From Aequorivita sp. (lineage in GTDB: Bacteria; Bacteroidota; Bacteroidia; Flavobacteriales; Flavobacteriaceae), in assembly GCA_002715485.1 (NCBI GenBank), contig PAZL01000004.1, positions 12,087 through 56,872 of the forward strand: 44,786 bases of DNA, written 5' to 3'. The position numbers and the translations under genes were made by a program. Positions 18,530 to 27,441 of the stretch are shown here, piece after piece (position 1 is the first letter of the stretch; each line of letters opens with the position of its first letter). A model generated the notes under the pieces. That model was not told where the DNA came from, did no database searches, and was given only the letters and a program-made list of their open reading frames with translations.

Positions 18530-19387
18530 CTAATCTAGTTGTAGTAAATGTTTTCCGTAACCACTTTTTAACAATGGTTCTGCCAAGGCTATTAATTGTT
18601 CTTTCGAAATGTAGCCCATTTCATAAGCTGCTTCTTCAATAGCGCCAATTTTTAAGCCTTGCCTTTCCTCAATAACTTCAACAAACTGGGCGGCCTGCAT
18701 TAAAGAAGCAAATGTTCCCGTATCCAACCAAGCAGTACCTTTATCGAGAATGCTGACGCTCAATTTGCCCTGTTTTAAATATTCATTGTTTACGTCGGTT
18801 ATTTCCAATTCACCGCGGGCACTGGGTTTTATATTTGCTGCAATTTCTACCACGCTATTGTCGTAAAAATAAATTCCGGGAACCGCGTAATTTGATTTCG
18901 GATTTTTCGGTTTTTCCTCAATGGAAAGGGCCTTTCCATCTTTATCAAACTCTACTACGCCATATCGCTCGGGATCAAGAACATGGTATGCGTAAATTAC
19001 TCCACCGTCAGGATTATTGTTTGATTGCAGCAATTCTTTCAAGCCAGAGCCGTAAAAAATATTATCCCCAAGTATCAATGCTACTTTATCATTTCCGATG
19101 AAATCCTTTCCAATAATGAAAGCTTCCGCAAGACCGTTGGGGTTTGCTTGTTCGGCATATTGAAAATTGCATCCCAGTTTTTTACCATCCCCCAAAAGTT
19201 GTTTGAAAAGCGGAAGATCCTGCGGTGTTGAAATTATCAAAATATCCTTAATGCCAGCATACATAAGTGTTGACAGCGGATAATAAATCATCGGTTTATC
19301 ATAAACTGGCATTAACTGCTTGCTCACTGCCAGTGTGATGGGATGCAAACGGGTGCCCGAACCTCCAGCTAAAATTATTCCCTTCAT
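18530..19387 (-). CDS. rfbA: glucose-1-phosphate thymidylyltransferase
   Basis: The 285-residue nucleotidyltransferase makes dTDP-glucose from dTTP and glucose-1-phosphate, the first committed step to dTDP-rhamnose. Motifs are [22 protein letters not shown] at the start (signature GGSGTRL), [40 protein letters not shown] and WLDTGT. It overlaps rfbB by four bases and is two bases from rfbC. The protein is full length. Confidence 0.96.
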   Translation of the reverse strand: MKGIILAGGSGTRLHPITLAVSKQLMPVYDKPMIYYPLSTLMYAGIKDILIISTPQDLPLFKQLLGDGKKLGCNFQYAEQANPNGLAEAFIIGKDFIGNDKVALILGDNIFYGSGLKELLQSNNNPDGGVIYAYHVLDPERYGVVEFDKDGKALSIEEKPKNPKSNYAVPGIYFYDNSVVEIAANIKPSARGELEITDVNNEYLKQGKLSVSILDKGTAWLDTGTFASLMQAAQFVEVIEERQGLKIGAIEEAAYEMGYISKEQLIALAEPLLKSGYGKHLLQLD

Positions 19388-20394
19388 AATCTATCTTTGT
19401 TTTCCAAGTACCAAGAAATTGTTTTTTGGATACCTGTTTCAAAATTCTCTTTAGCCTTCCAGCCTAGCTCGTTTTCAATTTTTGACGCATCAATTGCGTA
19501 TCTAAAATCGTGTCCGGGACGGTCTTTTACAAATGTTATTTGGTCTTTATAAGAAGATTCTTTCGGAAGCATTTCATCAAGAAATTCACAGATAACATTT
19601 GCAATATATAAGTTTTCGCGTTCATTCCGCCCGCCAATGTTATATGTTTCGCCGAGTTTTCCTTTTTCGAAAGCTAGATAAATTCCGCTGCAATGGTCCA
19701 TTACATAAAGCCAATCGCGAACATTCTTTCCATCACCATAAATGGGTATGGGTTCTCCCGATATTGCCTTTCGGATTATCGTGGGAATTAACTTTTCCTT
19801 ATGCTGATTTGGGCCATAGTTATTTGAACAATTGGTAGTTACAACTGGTAAACCATAGGTGTGAAAATAGCTGCGCACAATAAAATCTGATGATGCCTTT
19901 GAAGCGCTGTACGGACTGTTTGGTGCATAGGAAGTTTCTTCGGTAAAAAGACCCGTTTCGCCTAAAGTGCCATAAACCTCATCAGTAGAAATATGCAGAA
20001 AACGCGCTGTTTTGAATTCTTCTTTTAAATCATTCGGGCCGTCCATCCAAGTTTTATAGGCACATTGGAGCAAGTTGAATGTTCCTACAATGTTAGTTTG
20101 AATAAATTCCGAAGGTCCCGAAATGGAATTGTCCACATGGCTTTCCGCAGCAAAATGAACTACTTTTTGAAATTGGTGTTCTGCGAATAGTTTTTGAATA
20201 AATTCCAAATCACAAATATCACCTTTAATGAAGGTTATTTTATCTGAAACTGCTTCCAAATTCTGCAAATTTCCGGCATAAGTAAGTTTGTCCAGTACGA
20301 ATATTTCGTCTTCTGAATTTTTCAGGAGGTATTCCACATAATTGGAACCTATAAATCCTGCGCCACCGGTAATCAGTACTTTATTGTTTTTCAA
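19384..20394 (-). CDS. rfbB: dTDP-glucose 4,6-dehydratase
   Basis: The 336-residue short-chain dehydrogenase family enzyme converts dTDP-glucose to dTDP-4-dehydro-6-deoxyglucose. Seen are [15 protein letters not shown] at 10-24, the STDEVYG segment carrying the catalytic Thr-Asp-Glu, YSASKASSD with Tyr162/Lys166, and the substrate segment [14 protein letters not shown]. The frame starts with TTG at 20394, two bases after the stop of the DUF6909-like gene. No upstream ATG is possible, because a stop codon intervenes, and the N-terminus is complete. Confidence 0.96.
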   Translation of the reverse strand: MKNNKVLITGGAGFIGSNYVEYLLKNSEDEIFVLDKLTYAGNLQNLEAVSDKITFIKGDICDLEFIQKLFAEHQFQKVVHFAAESHVDNSISGPSEFIQTNIVGTFNLLQCAYKTWMDGPNDLKEEFKTARFLHISTDEVYGTLGETGLFTEETSYAPNSPYSASKASSDFIVRSYFHTYGLPVVTTNCSNNYGPNQHKEKLIPTIIRKAISGEPIPIYGDGKNVRDWLYVMDHCSGIYLAFEKGKLGETYNIGGRNERENLYIANVICEFLDEMLPKESSYKDQITFVKDRPGHDFRYAIDASKIENELGWKAKENFETGIQKTISWYLENKDRL

Positions 20395-20396
20395 AA

Positions 20397-22097
20397 TTAA
20401 TTTTTAGGAGTGTCTAAAATCTGTTTTAACATCTTTTCGGTAATCAAATAAGTGGGTTTTACACCTGTGGTACCCAATCCACCAGAGGCCAAGGTGCTTC
20501 CTGTTTCCAAAGGATTATCAGAAGCGTAATACGCATAGCGAACCTTCACTTTTGGACTAATGCTTCTTCTTATTTTTGAAGCGGCCTGTATTGCTTTTTG
20601 ATAATGTGCGCCTTCCATTTCAAGTCCTATTACATTCCAAGTGGAATTGTGGAAGAATTTTAGCACATCCCGGTTTTGAAGGGAAGTGCCCAATACCGAA
20701 ATCATCGTACCGGTACAAACCTTAACATCATCATCCTTAAAAAGTGATTTGTCAAGTTTATTTTTGAAGGGATAGTTATCTGCAGTACCTTCAAAGACGT
20801 GGGCCGAAGGAATCATGATATCACCTTTTCCACCTTCCAAAATTCCTGCTTTACCCATTATTGAAACTGAAGCTACATTTAAGAAATGCCGCACTTTATT
20901 ATCATCAACAAAAGGTTTTAAAAGCTCGTCCATTGTTTCATAGGCCTGTTCGCCAAAAGCATAGTCCATCACAATTATAACAGGTTTTTGGGAATTTTCA
21001 ATCTCTTTTAAACCTTCTGTATAGGGACTTTGCTTTATTTTGGCGGTATCAATTATCTGTACGTCAATGTTTGTCCCGCTTTGGTCTTCAATAAACATCA
21101 TTCCTTCCGTCAAAGCAGTTTTATTAACTTTTTCACGGAGTTTGCCATTGGAAGCAATGCTAAGTGCTTCAAAAACCTCCATCGGTTTTTTCTTTGAGAA
21201 TTCTGTCGCCAGTGCTTTTGGGCCGTAGAGACTGTTCATCACACTATGCATGTTTGCACTGATAATGTGCAGCGGACGATCCAATAAGTCTTTATCTTGA
21301 AGCGCTTGCTTTATGGCATAAGCCCACAGTTCACCGTGAATGTGGTGCCCTAAACGCTCGCGTAATACGGGACTGAAAGTGATTATACGTTTATTGTCTG
21401 CAATAACCTCATCGATGGCAAGTTTTCCCAAAAAGTATATAATATTGAAAAAGCGGTTCTCGTTCTTTTCACTTGCGAAAAAAGGATATACGCTCTTTAC
21501 TTCCTCAAAAGTTCTTCCCAGAAAATTTGCGGTGTGCGTAAGCGCCACTTCTTTTTCTTCCTGTGATAGTTTTCCTTTTTTAAGTACTGCCTGCTCCAGT
21601 TTTTTCCAATCGCGGATCACTTCGCCGTTTTCGTTTATGAGCACTTGCTTCATAATTTTGTGCGATTCAATAAAAAGAAACGTCAAGTGGGTTAGAATAT
21701 CATAGATTTCCGAACGGCCACGGGTTATTTCGATATTCATTTGTTCCGAATCGATCCTATAACAGTTTCTGCGGCGTTTTAGTGGAATTATAGGTTCAAA
21801 ATGTGAGTTTTTATAGCCTTCATCACTCGTTAAATTGATGAATCTACATTCTTCAATTCCGTAAGGCAAACGGTCCATTACGTAGAGTAAGCCCTGCAAT
21901 TCAATTTTGTCCTCTTTAATAGAACCATAAATCTCTGGGCGGAGTGTTAATAATGATTCGCGAAGCGTTTCCCCGGAAACTCCCATAGGCTTGTAAAACC
22001 CACGATTAAAGAGGTGACGCATTGTTATATAAAGCCTTTCTATGGCCTGTGTGCTTTCCTGTGCACGTGTTCTGGTATGTGATTTTAATTTATTCAT
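20397..22097 (-). CDS. DUF6909-like protein with a nucleoside-phosphorylase-like C-terminal domain
   Basis: The protein has 566 residues from the ATG at 22097. A GTG at 22115 in the same frame would add six residues but overlaps the GH3 stop codon. No signal peptide or membrane segment is seen. To my knowledge the family is uncharacterised and corresponds to DUF6909. The C-terminal third carries motifs like the PNP/MTA-SAH nucleosidase superfamily: IMGKAGILEG then GDIMIPSAHVFEGT, later VIGLEMEGAHYQKAIQAA, and finally RYAYYASDNPL. These match the family order GTAG, GDIxIP, EMEGA and SD. Counted from the GTG they lie at about residues 421-533. The N-terminal 300 residues have no motif I know. 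It sits between GH3 and rfbB in a continuous operon. Confidence 0.65.
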   Translation of the reverse strand: MNKLKSHTRTRAQESTQAIERLYITMRHLFNRGFYKPMGVSGETLRESLLTLRPEIYGSIKEDKIELQGLLYVMDRLPYGIEECRFINLTSDEGYKNSHFEPIIPLKRRRNCYRIDSEQMNIEITRGRSEIYDILTHLTFLFIESHKIMKQVLINENGEVIRDWKKLEQAVLKKGKLSQEEKEVALTHTANFLGRTFEEVKSVYPFFASEKNENRFFNIIYFLGKLAIDEVIADNKRIITFSPVLRERLGHHIHGELWAYAIKQALQDKDLLDRPLHIISANMHSVMNSLYGPKALATEFSKKKPMEVFEALSIASNGKLREKVNKTALTEGMMFIEDQSGTNIDVQIIDTAKIKQSPYTEGLKEIENSQKPVIIVMDYAFGEQAYETMDELLKPFVDDNKVRHFLNVASVSIMGKAGILEGGKGDIMIPSAHVFEGTADNYPFKNKLDKSLFKDDDVKVCTGTMISVLGTSLQNRDVLKFFHNSTWNVIGLEMEGAHYQKAIQAASKIRRSISPKVKVRYAYYASDNPLETGSTLASGGLGTTGVKPTYLITEKMLKQILDTPKN

Positions 22098-22101
22098 TGG
22101 G

Positions 22102-22109
22102 TGCAAAGA
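22102..22109 (-). promoter_or_regulatory. possible internal -7 element before the DUF6909-like gene
   Basis: The minus strand reads TATCTTTG (TAnnTTTG) just after the GH3 stop codon and 4 bases before the ATG at 22097. If active, it gives an internal, nearly leaderless transcript for the DUF6909-like gene and the rhamnose genes. No -33 TTG is clear. Confidence 0.35.
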
Positions 22110-22114
22110 TAACA

Positions 22115-23617
22115 CTAATTTTGGGGCTGTATTTGTAGTAGTGCCTCAGCTATTTTACGATCGTTGGAAAGGCGGGGAACCTTGTTTTGGCCGCCAAGCT
22201 TGCCCTGCGATTTCATAAATTCTTGAAAACTTTCTTTTTTTAGCGAGGTAATTTTTAAGGGCTGAAGCACTTTTCCCTCAATTAAATCGAAATAATATGA
22301 GTTTTGTTGTTGCATTTCAGCATCCAAAAATTTGGCTACTTCTTGAATATTTTCGGGCAGTTTTTCAAATTCCACGAGCCATTCGTGATACGGTAGTTTT
22401 CCCTCGGAAGTCGTTATCTGTGGTGCCACGGTAAATTCAGTAATTGAAAAATTGAATTTTGAAATGGCTTTGTTCATTGCCTCTTCCACTTCTTTTCCGA
22501 TCACATGTTCGCCAAAGGCGGAAATGAAATGTTTTATCCTTCCCGAAACTATTACTCGATATGGTTTTGTAGAAGTAAATTGAACTGTATCGCCCAAATT
22601 ATAAGCCCAGAGACCTGCGTTTGTTGAAATTATCATTACATAATTAACTCCTATTTCAACTTCGCCGATGGTCAATCGCTTAGGGTTTTCGTCAAAAAAA
22701 GTACTAGCCTCCACAAATTCATAGAAAATCCCCGAATTCAAAAGCAAGAGCATTCCCTTCGTTTTCTGACTGTCCTGAAAGGCAAAAAAGCCTTCACTGG
22801 CTGGAAAAAGTTCAATACTGTCAACCTTTCTTCCTATTAAATTTTCAAATTTTGCGCGATAGGGCTCAAAGTTTACTCCACCGTAAATGAAAAGGTTAAA
22901 ATTTTTGAAAAGGTCACCGACCTTCTTACCCGTTTTTTTCTGAAGTTTTTCAAAGTACATCTGAACCCAAGACGGAATACCGCTTATAACGGTCATGTTT
23001 TGATCTTTGGTTTCCTCTACAATGGCATCTACTTTTGTCTCCCAATCTTCGATACAGTTTGTTTCCCAACTAGGCAAACGGTTCTTTTGAAGATAAGCCG
23101 GAACGTAATGTGCTACTATTCCCGAAAGACGACCCAATCTAATTCCGTTCTTTTCATGCATTTCTGGGCTCCCTTGGAGAAAAATCATTTTGCCGTCCAC
23201 AAATTTAGAGTTACCCGTTTCGTTGATATAGCAAAGAATTGCATTTCGTGCGGCCGCTATATGATAAGGCATTGATTCTTTGGTAAGTGGAATGTATTTT
23301 GCCCCTGAAGTAGTTCCTGAAGTTTTCGCAAAATAGAGCGGCTTCCTGGGCCATAGGACGTTTTCTTCTCCAGAAACCACACGGTTTATGTAAGGTTTCA
23401 ATTCTTCGTAATCGCGAATTGGAACCTTCTTAGCAAAATCTTGAAAAGAATTTATGTTTCCAAAATCATGATCTTGGCCAAAGGCAGTATTTTTTGCTTC
23501 GGTAATTAAAGCCTTAAAAACCTTTTGCTGGGTTTCAACAGGTTTTGTGGCCCATTTTTGGATTCTGTTTACAACAATTTTAGCAAATATCTTTGCGCCG
23601 ACGGATTTTAGATACAT
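22115..23617 (-). CDS. GH3 auxin-responsive promoter family protein (adenylate-forming)
   Basis: The 500-residue protein belongs to the GH3 family of ATP-dependent acyl-acid amide synthetases, known mainly from plant hormone conjugation. Visible signatures are FAKTSGTTSGAKYIPLTKESM (the ATP-binding Thr/Ser-Gly-rich loop), PASEGFFAFQ, NLGDTVQFTSTKPYRVIVSGRIKHFISAFGEHV and a C-terminal segment with conserved Lys. It should activate a carboxylic acid to an acyl-adenylate and join it to an amine. Bacterial substrates are unknown. The gene starts 6 bases after the M23 peptidase stop and directly precedes the DUF6909-like gene, so the pair may work together. Confidence 0.88.
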   Translation of the reverse strand: MYLKSVGAKIFAKIVVNRIQKWATKPVETQQKVFKALITEAKNTAFGQDHDFGNINSFQDFAKKVPIRDYEELKPYINRVVSGEENVLWPRKPLYFAKTSGTTSGAKYIPLTKESMPYHIAAARNAILCYINETGNSKFVDGKMIFLQGSPEMHEKNGIRLGRLSGIVAHYVPAYLQKNRLPSWETNCIEDWETKVDAIVEETKDQNMTVISGIPSWVQMYFEKLQKKTGKKVGDLFKNFNLFIYGGVNFEPYRAKFENLIGRKVDSIELFPASEGFFAFQDSQKTKGMLLLLNSGIFYEFVEASTFFDENPKRLTIGEVEIGVNYVMIISTNAGLWAYNLGDTVQFTSTKPYRVIVSGRIKHFISAFGEHVIGKEVEEAMNKAISKFNFSITEFTVAPQITTSEGKLPYHEWLVEFEKLPENIQEVAKFLDAEMQQQNSYYFDLIEGKVLQPLKITSLKKESFQEFMKSQGKLGGQNKVPRLSNDRKIAEALLQIQPQN

Positions 23618-23623
23618 AGTATA

Positions 23624-24487
23624 TTAATCAAAATCGATAAAACTTGTAGGATTAACTGGAAAACCATCACGCCACAATTCAAAATGTAAATGGGGGCCAG
23701 TAGTGAGTTCACCCGTATTTCCTACTGTGCCGATTACCTCTCCAGCTTTAACAATTTCGCCCTGTTCCTTAGTGAGCATGGCATTGTGCTTATAAACCGA
23801 AATTAGGTTGTTGTCGTGTTTCAAAATAATAACATATCCTGTAGCGGCAGTCCATTCAGCAAAAATAACCGTTCCATCCGCTACGGCCTTCACTGGCGAA
23901 TCTTTGACTGTCACCACATCAACAGCATAATGTTTTGACGTGGAATCATAGTTTTCTGAAATTGTTCCTTTTACGGGTGCAAATAGCGCATATTGTTGAA
24001 CTTGTGGAGCAATTAAAGGATTGTATTTGTCTTCTTTGGCTACAGCCTCCCGAAGCAGAGAGTCATTTCTGGAAGTACGTATTAAAACTGAAGGATCTGT
24101 TTTGGCAACCTCTATTAGGGAATCTTTATTGAAATTAACCGTTTTAACGTCGCCCGTAAGCACTTTTTTGATTGAAGCAAGGTATTGTTCATTTACATCT
24201 AGAATCTGCTGTAAGGAGTCTGTTTTGTATGCCAGCCTTGTAGCCTTCTTTTTTAAAGCTGTGGAAGAGTATCCGGGAATATATTCGCGAAGCGGAGTGA
24301 AAGCAATTATAAAAGTAGTTGCCAAAATTAGAAACAATGCAAAAAGAGTACTGAAAACGAACACATTCAGTCTATTAAGTTTAAACGAAAAACGTTCTTC
24401 AAAGGTCTCTTCGTTCAAAATTACCAAGCGGTATTTGTGCAAAAGTTTCTTTTTGAACTTTTTGGCTCTTTTTTCTTTTTGGGTCAT
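23624..24487 (-). CDS. M23 family metallopeptidase (LytM-type murein hydrolase)
   Basis: The protein of about 287 residues has a basic cytoplasmic start, one membrane segment at about 43-63, a short coiled region, and a C-terminal LytM/M23 domain. Zinc-site motifs HYAVD and GPHLHFELW are present, with GTVGNTGELTTG between. Such proteins cut peptide cross-links in peptidoglycan or activate amidases. I choose the ATG at 24487. An in-frame TTG at 24496 exists, but the ATG sits better behind the TATATTTG element at 24507-24514. It heads the operon that continues through GH3 and the rhamnose genes. Confidence 0.9.
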   Translation of the reverse strand: MTQKEKRAKKFKKKLLHKYRLVILNEETFEERFSFKLNRLNVFVFSTLFALFLILATTFIIAFTPLREYIPGYSSTALKKKATRLAYKTDSLQQILDVNEQYLASIKKVLTGDVKTVNFNKDSLIEVAKTDPSVLIRTSRNDSLLREAVAKEDKYNPLIAPQVQQYALFAPVKGTISENYDSTSKHYAVDVVTVKDSPVKAVADGTVIFAEWTAATGYVIILKHDNNLISVYKHNAMLTKEQGEIVKAGEVIGTVGNTGELTTGPHLHFELWRDGFPVNPTSFIDFD

Positions 24488-24506
24488 AATCTGCAACTGC
24501 TTTTTA

Positions 24507-24514
24507 CAAATATA
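24507..24514 (-). promoter_or_regulatory. -7 element heading the M23-GH3-polysaccharide operon
   Basis: The minus strand reads TATATTTG, an exact TAnnTTTG match, 19 bases before the ATG at 24487. No further TAnnTTTG element was noticed between genes of the run down to 8063, except TATCTTTG just before the DUF6909-like ATG (22102-22109). Confidence 0.55.
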
Positions 24515-24577
24515 AAATAAACTGAAGCCCTACACGCTAAAGTTAACCTCAAAACGTTATATCTAAACATTTCTTGT

Positions 24578-24585
24578 TACCTTTG
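24578..24585 (+). promoter_or_regulatory. tatA -7 promoter element
   Basis: TACCTTTG matches TAnnTTTG and lies 21 bases before the tatA ATG at 24607. It is divergent from the M23 promoter on the other strand. Confidence 0.55.
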
Positions 24586-24606
24586 CTTAATTAAAATTTT
24601 AAAATT

Positions 24607-24798
24607 ATGAGTGCATTGTTTATTCCTTTAGGTGTTATTGGCCCTTGGCAAATTGTATTGATTGTTGTGATTGTGTTATTGCTTTTTGGGGGAAAGAAAA
24701 TTCCAGAGCTTATGCGCGGACTAGGTAGCGGCCTTAAAGAATTCAAGGATGCTTCTAAAGAAGAACCAACAGATAAAAAAATAGACGACAATAAATAA
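24607..24798 (+). CDS. tatA: twin-arginine translocase subunit TatA/TatE
   Basis: The 63-residue protein has one membrane helix (about 12-28, [17 protein letters not shown]), then the hinge [20 protein letters not shown] and a charged tail. The layout is typical of TatA, which forms the pore for folded proteins exported with twin-arginine signals. It is a short single gene between a divergent promoter region and a strong terminator. No tatC is in the window. A TatE or TatB-like role cannot be excluded, but the short tail favours TatA. Confidence 0.92.
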   Translation: MSALFIPLGVIGPWQIVLIVVIVLLLFGGKKIPELMRGLGSGLKEFKDASKEEPTDKKIDDNK

Positions 24799-24814
24799 GC
24801 TTATTTTCATCTTC

Positions 24815-24855
24815 AAAAAAGAGCCTTTCAGTTTTAAACTAAAAGGCTCTTTTTT
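24815..24855. terminator. bidirectional hairpin terminator between tatA and the DUF4837 gene
   Basis: AAAAAAGAGCCTTT pairs with AAAGGCTCTTTTTT. The stem extends inwards past one mismatch to AGTT/AACT. Runs of A and T on both sides make it work in both directions, for tatA (plus) and the DUF4837 gene (minus). Confidence 0.85.
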
Positions 24856-24875
24856 ATAAATATTATATTTATCAT

Positions 24876-25853
24876 TTATTCAATCTTGGCAGAATTTAAT
24901 ATCGATTCCAACTCAAATTGCAAGTCTCTTTTTGACACCGCGGGCGCGTATGTAAAGCCTTCAAGAATTAAATAACGGTTGTTTTTCTCGTCCCGAACGG
25001 CATAATTTACAAACGGACCACCCATCCAATCATCTTTTACTTCCCAGGTGCCCTTAGTTTCGTAAGCAAATTTTCCATCAATTTTTGTTGTAAAAAGGTA
25101 CGGTGCATAGGCATCCTCGGTAATAAATTGTCCGTCATCTTCCACGGGCAAAAGTCTGCTACCTATGGAATCGCGAATTTTTATAATGTCGCCTACTGCA
25201 GTGCTATCATTCGTAATCATATTTAAAGGAACCTCATAAACCAATATGTTTGTTGTTCCGTCTTTTAAGTCTTTTCGCATCCAGAAAAAACTATCTGTTG
25301 CCTTTGCAATTCGATAAGCGCTTGGAATTTGCATACTAACGCCCATCACTTTTTTTAGTGAATCTGTTTTCATCAATGAAATAGCTGTTCTGCGCTGACG
25401 CTCCTTTATTTCAGAATTGTGAAAGGTTTCAATTATTTGAGCCGCATTTTTATTGATAAGCTCAACCAGCTTTTCTTCGGAAGAGGCTTTAATTATAGCT
25501 CCAGCCTGAGGTTTGGCGTATTCATCAGTAGCAATAGTTACTTTGTCTTCTTCACTTAAAACCACATATAGAAAAAGCCTATTACTACGGGCAAAACCCG
25601 TAAAGGCTTCAGGCGGCATTTGGTTCATTGAAAATAAGGGCTCGTCTTGCGGGAGGCCATCTGTGGGTGCTGCAAAGTTGTTCCGAATGGCTTCACCCAC
25701 TATCCCGTTCCAAAGATCATTTGGTGTGATAATCTGTAAGGCGTTTATATTCCCGACAGAATTGGGAACAAGTGATTTGTCTCTCTTACCGTTATTGTTG
25801 CAAGAAGCTAATGCAACAACAAACGCTAGTAATGCGATCTTAATTATTTTCAT
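24876..25853 (-). CDS. DUF4837 family lipoprotein
   Basis: The 325-residue protein has a lipoprotein signal (lipobox LASC, Cys18), followed by a Asn-rich linker. The body has no catalytic motif I recognise. It is consistent with the DUF4837 family of Bacteroidota, which is restricted to this phylum and of unknown function. The gene follows the LysM lytic transglycosylase gene by 19 bases and probably shares its transcript, so a periplasmic or outer-membrane role related to the cell wall is plausible but not shown. Confidence 0.8.
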   Translation of the reverse strand: MKIIKIALLAFVVALASCNNNGKRDKSLVPNSVGNINALQIITPNDLWNGIVGEAIRNNFAAPTDGLPQDEPLFSMNQMPPEAFTGFARSNRLFLYVVLSEEDKVTIATDEYAKPQAGAIIKASSEEKLVELINKNAAQIIETFHNSEIKERQRRTAISLMKTDSLKKVMGVSMQIPSAYRIAKATDSFFWMRKDLKDGTTNILVYEVPLNMITNDSTAVGDIIKIRDSIGSRLLPVEDDGQFITEDAYAPYLFTTKIDGKFAYETKGTWEVKDDWMGGPFVNYAVRDEKNNRYLILEGFTYAPAVSKRDLQFELESILNSAKIE

Positions 25854-25872
25854 TTAAAGGATGTTTTTGGAA

Positions 25873-27441
25873 CTATCCTTTATAAATTTTCAGTTTAGTT
25901 CCGGGCTTTATGTTATTGCCACTAATATCGTTCCAATTTTTGATATTTTGGACTGAAACTCCAGGAAATTTTTGCGAAATGCTCCATAAGGAGTCTCCAT
26001 TACGCACGGTATATGTCTTTTCCGAAGATGCATTTTGAGATTGTGCTGGTGTATTGCTGGCAATATCCTGATTGCTCTTTTTGGGATAAATTATTAAATT
26101 CTGTCCTGCCCTAAGTGTATTGCTTCGCATGCCGTTCCAACTCTTAATCTGACTAACGCCCACACCATATCTTTCAGCAATTCTACCTAAGTAATCACCT
26201 CGTTTTACGCGATAGCGGATTTTTTCAGGTTGCTCGAATAACTCTGGTGCTGGTTTTTCTGCTTCTTCTTGCTCTTGCTGTGCAAAGGCGTAGATGGCAT
26301 TTTCATTATTCACAAAAGTTCCAACCGCAGTCAGTGGAAGACGTAGCATATAGTTTTCATCCTTTACTACTGGTATTATGCCCAACTTGTATGAGGGGTT
26401 TAAAAACTCAAGTTCTTCTTTATCAAGATTTGTAAGCTTTGCTATTTGATCTAAAGTTATTTGCTGCTTAACCTTAATGGTATCAGTAGCTATATATGGA
26501 ATTCTTGTTCCCTGCTTTTTAAAACCATGCTCCTGTGCGTATTCAAAAATGTACATAGTAGCCAAAAATGCTGGAACATATCCTGCTGTTTCACGTGGAA
26601 GATAATTGCGAAGATTCCAGTAGTTAGTTTTACCACCAGAACGTCGTATCGCTTTTGATACATTACCCGGACCTGAATTGTATGCAGCAAGTGCCAAATC
26701 CCAATCATTGAAACTGGTATTTAAACTCTTCAAATATTTGCAGGCAGCTTCCGTAGCCATAATAGGGTCGGAACGTTCATCAACATAAGAGCTAACATCC
26801 AAACCAAACATTTTGCCCGTTGGATACATAAACTGCCAAAGTCCGGTTGCACCAACCCTTGATTGCGCACGAGGATTTAATGCTGATTCTACCACCGCTA
26901 AATACTTTAATTCTAATGGTAAATTATGTTTATCTAGCTCCTGTTCAAACATTGGAAAATAATATTCACTAAGCCCCATAAGTCGCTCTAAACTTCCACG
27001 ACGATTCTTTAGATAATATTTGATAACGCTTTCCAATGAGGGATTGTACTCCACTTTAAATGGAGTGCGGGCATCAAGGTCTTTTAGGCGCTGTTTCAAT
27101 ACTTCTGTTGGAAGTTCATCATAATCTACCAAATCGTATTCCTGATTTACGACACTGTTATATATATCTTCAAAAAGATCTGATTTGTATAGTTCTTTTA
27201 GCCAAAGACTATCTTTTTTTCGGGCTAGGGCCATATCTTTAAGGTCAAAAACAGTGCTGTCTTTGATAGAGGTAGCTATTATGGTAGAAGGTAATTCTTC
27301 AGCAATCTTTGAAACTTTAATGGAATCAATTACCTGAACTTTTTTTGTGTTCAGCTTTTTGCTGTTCTTTTTACCCTGTTGGGCAAAACTTATACTGCAG
27401 GCCAGCAACAGCATAAGAGGGAGAATTTTGTTTAGTTTCAT
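25873..27441 (-). CDS. MltD-like lytic transglycosylase with LysM repeats
   Basis: The 522-residue protein has a signal peptide ending SFA. An SLT-type lytic transglycosylase domain spans about residues 155-310, with the catalytic Glu185 in VVESALNPRAQSRVGATGLWQF and later AAYNSGPGNV and NYLPRETAGYVPAFL. At least two LysM domains follow at the C-terminus (YRVKRGDYLGRIAERYGV and YTVRNGDSLWSISQKFPGV). It cleaves the glycan strands of peptidoglycan in the periplasm, and the LysM units bind the wall. The Gln/Glu-rich linker precedes the LysM pair. The region encoding LPRETAG also carries a near-parS sequence at 26587-26602. Confidence 0.93.
   Translation of the reverse strand: MKLNKILPLMLLLACSISFAQQGKKNSKKLNTKKVQVIDSIKVSKIAEELPSTIIATSIKDSTVFDLKDMALARKKDSLWLKELYKSDLFEDIYNSVVNQEYDLVDYDELPTEVLKQRLKDLDARTPFKVEYNPSLESVIKYYLKNRRGSLERLMGLSEYYFPMFEQELDKHNLPLELKYLAVVESALNPRAQSRVGATGLWQFMYPTGKMFGLDVSSYVDERSDPIMATEAACKYLKSLNTSFNDWDLALAAYNSGPGNVSKAIRRSGGKTNYWNLRNYLPRETAGYVPAFLATMYIFEYAQEHGFKKQGTRIPYIATDTIKVKQQITLDQIAKLTNLDKEELEFLNPSYKLGIIPVVKDENYMLRLPLTAVGTFVNNENAIYAFAQQEQEEAEKPAPELFEQPEKIRYRVKRGDYLGRIAERYGVGVSQIKSWNGMRSNTLRAGQNLIIYPKKSNQDIASNTPAQSQNASSEKTYTVRNGDSLWSISQKFPGVSVQNIKNWNDISGNNIKPGTKLKIYKG
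26587..26602. promoter_or_regulatory. near-consensus parS-like sequence
   Basis: TGTTTCACGTGGAAGA differs at one base from the consensus TGTTNCACGTGNAACA (G for C at position 15). It lies inside the lytic transglycosylase gene, where it encodes part of the conserved LPRETAG. The match may therefore be partly due to codon choice and is not a firm site. Confidence 0.3.
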
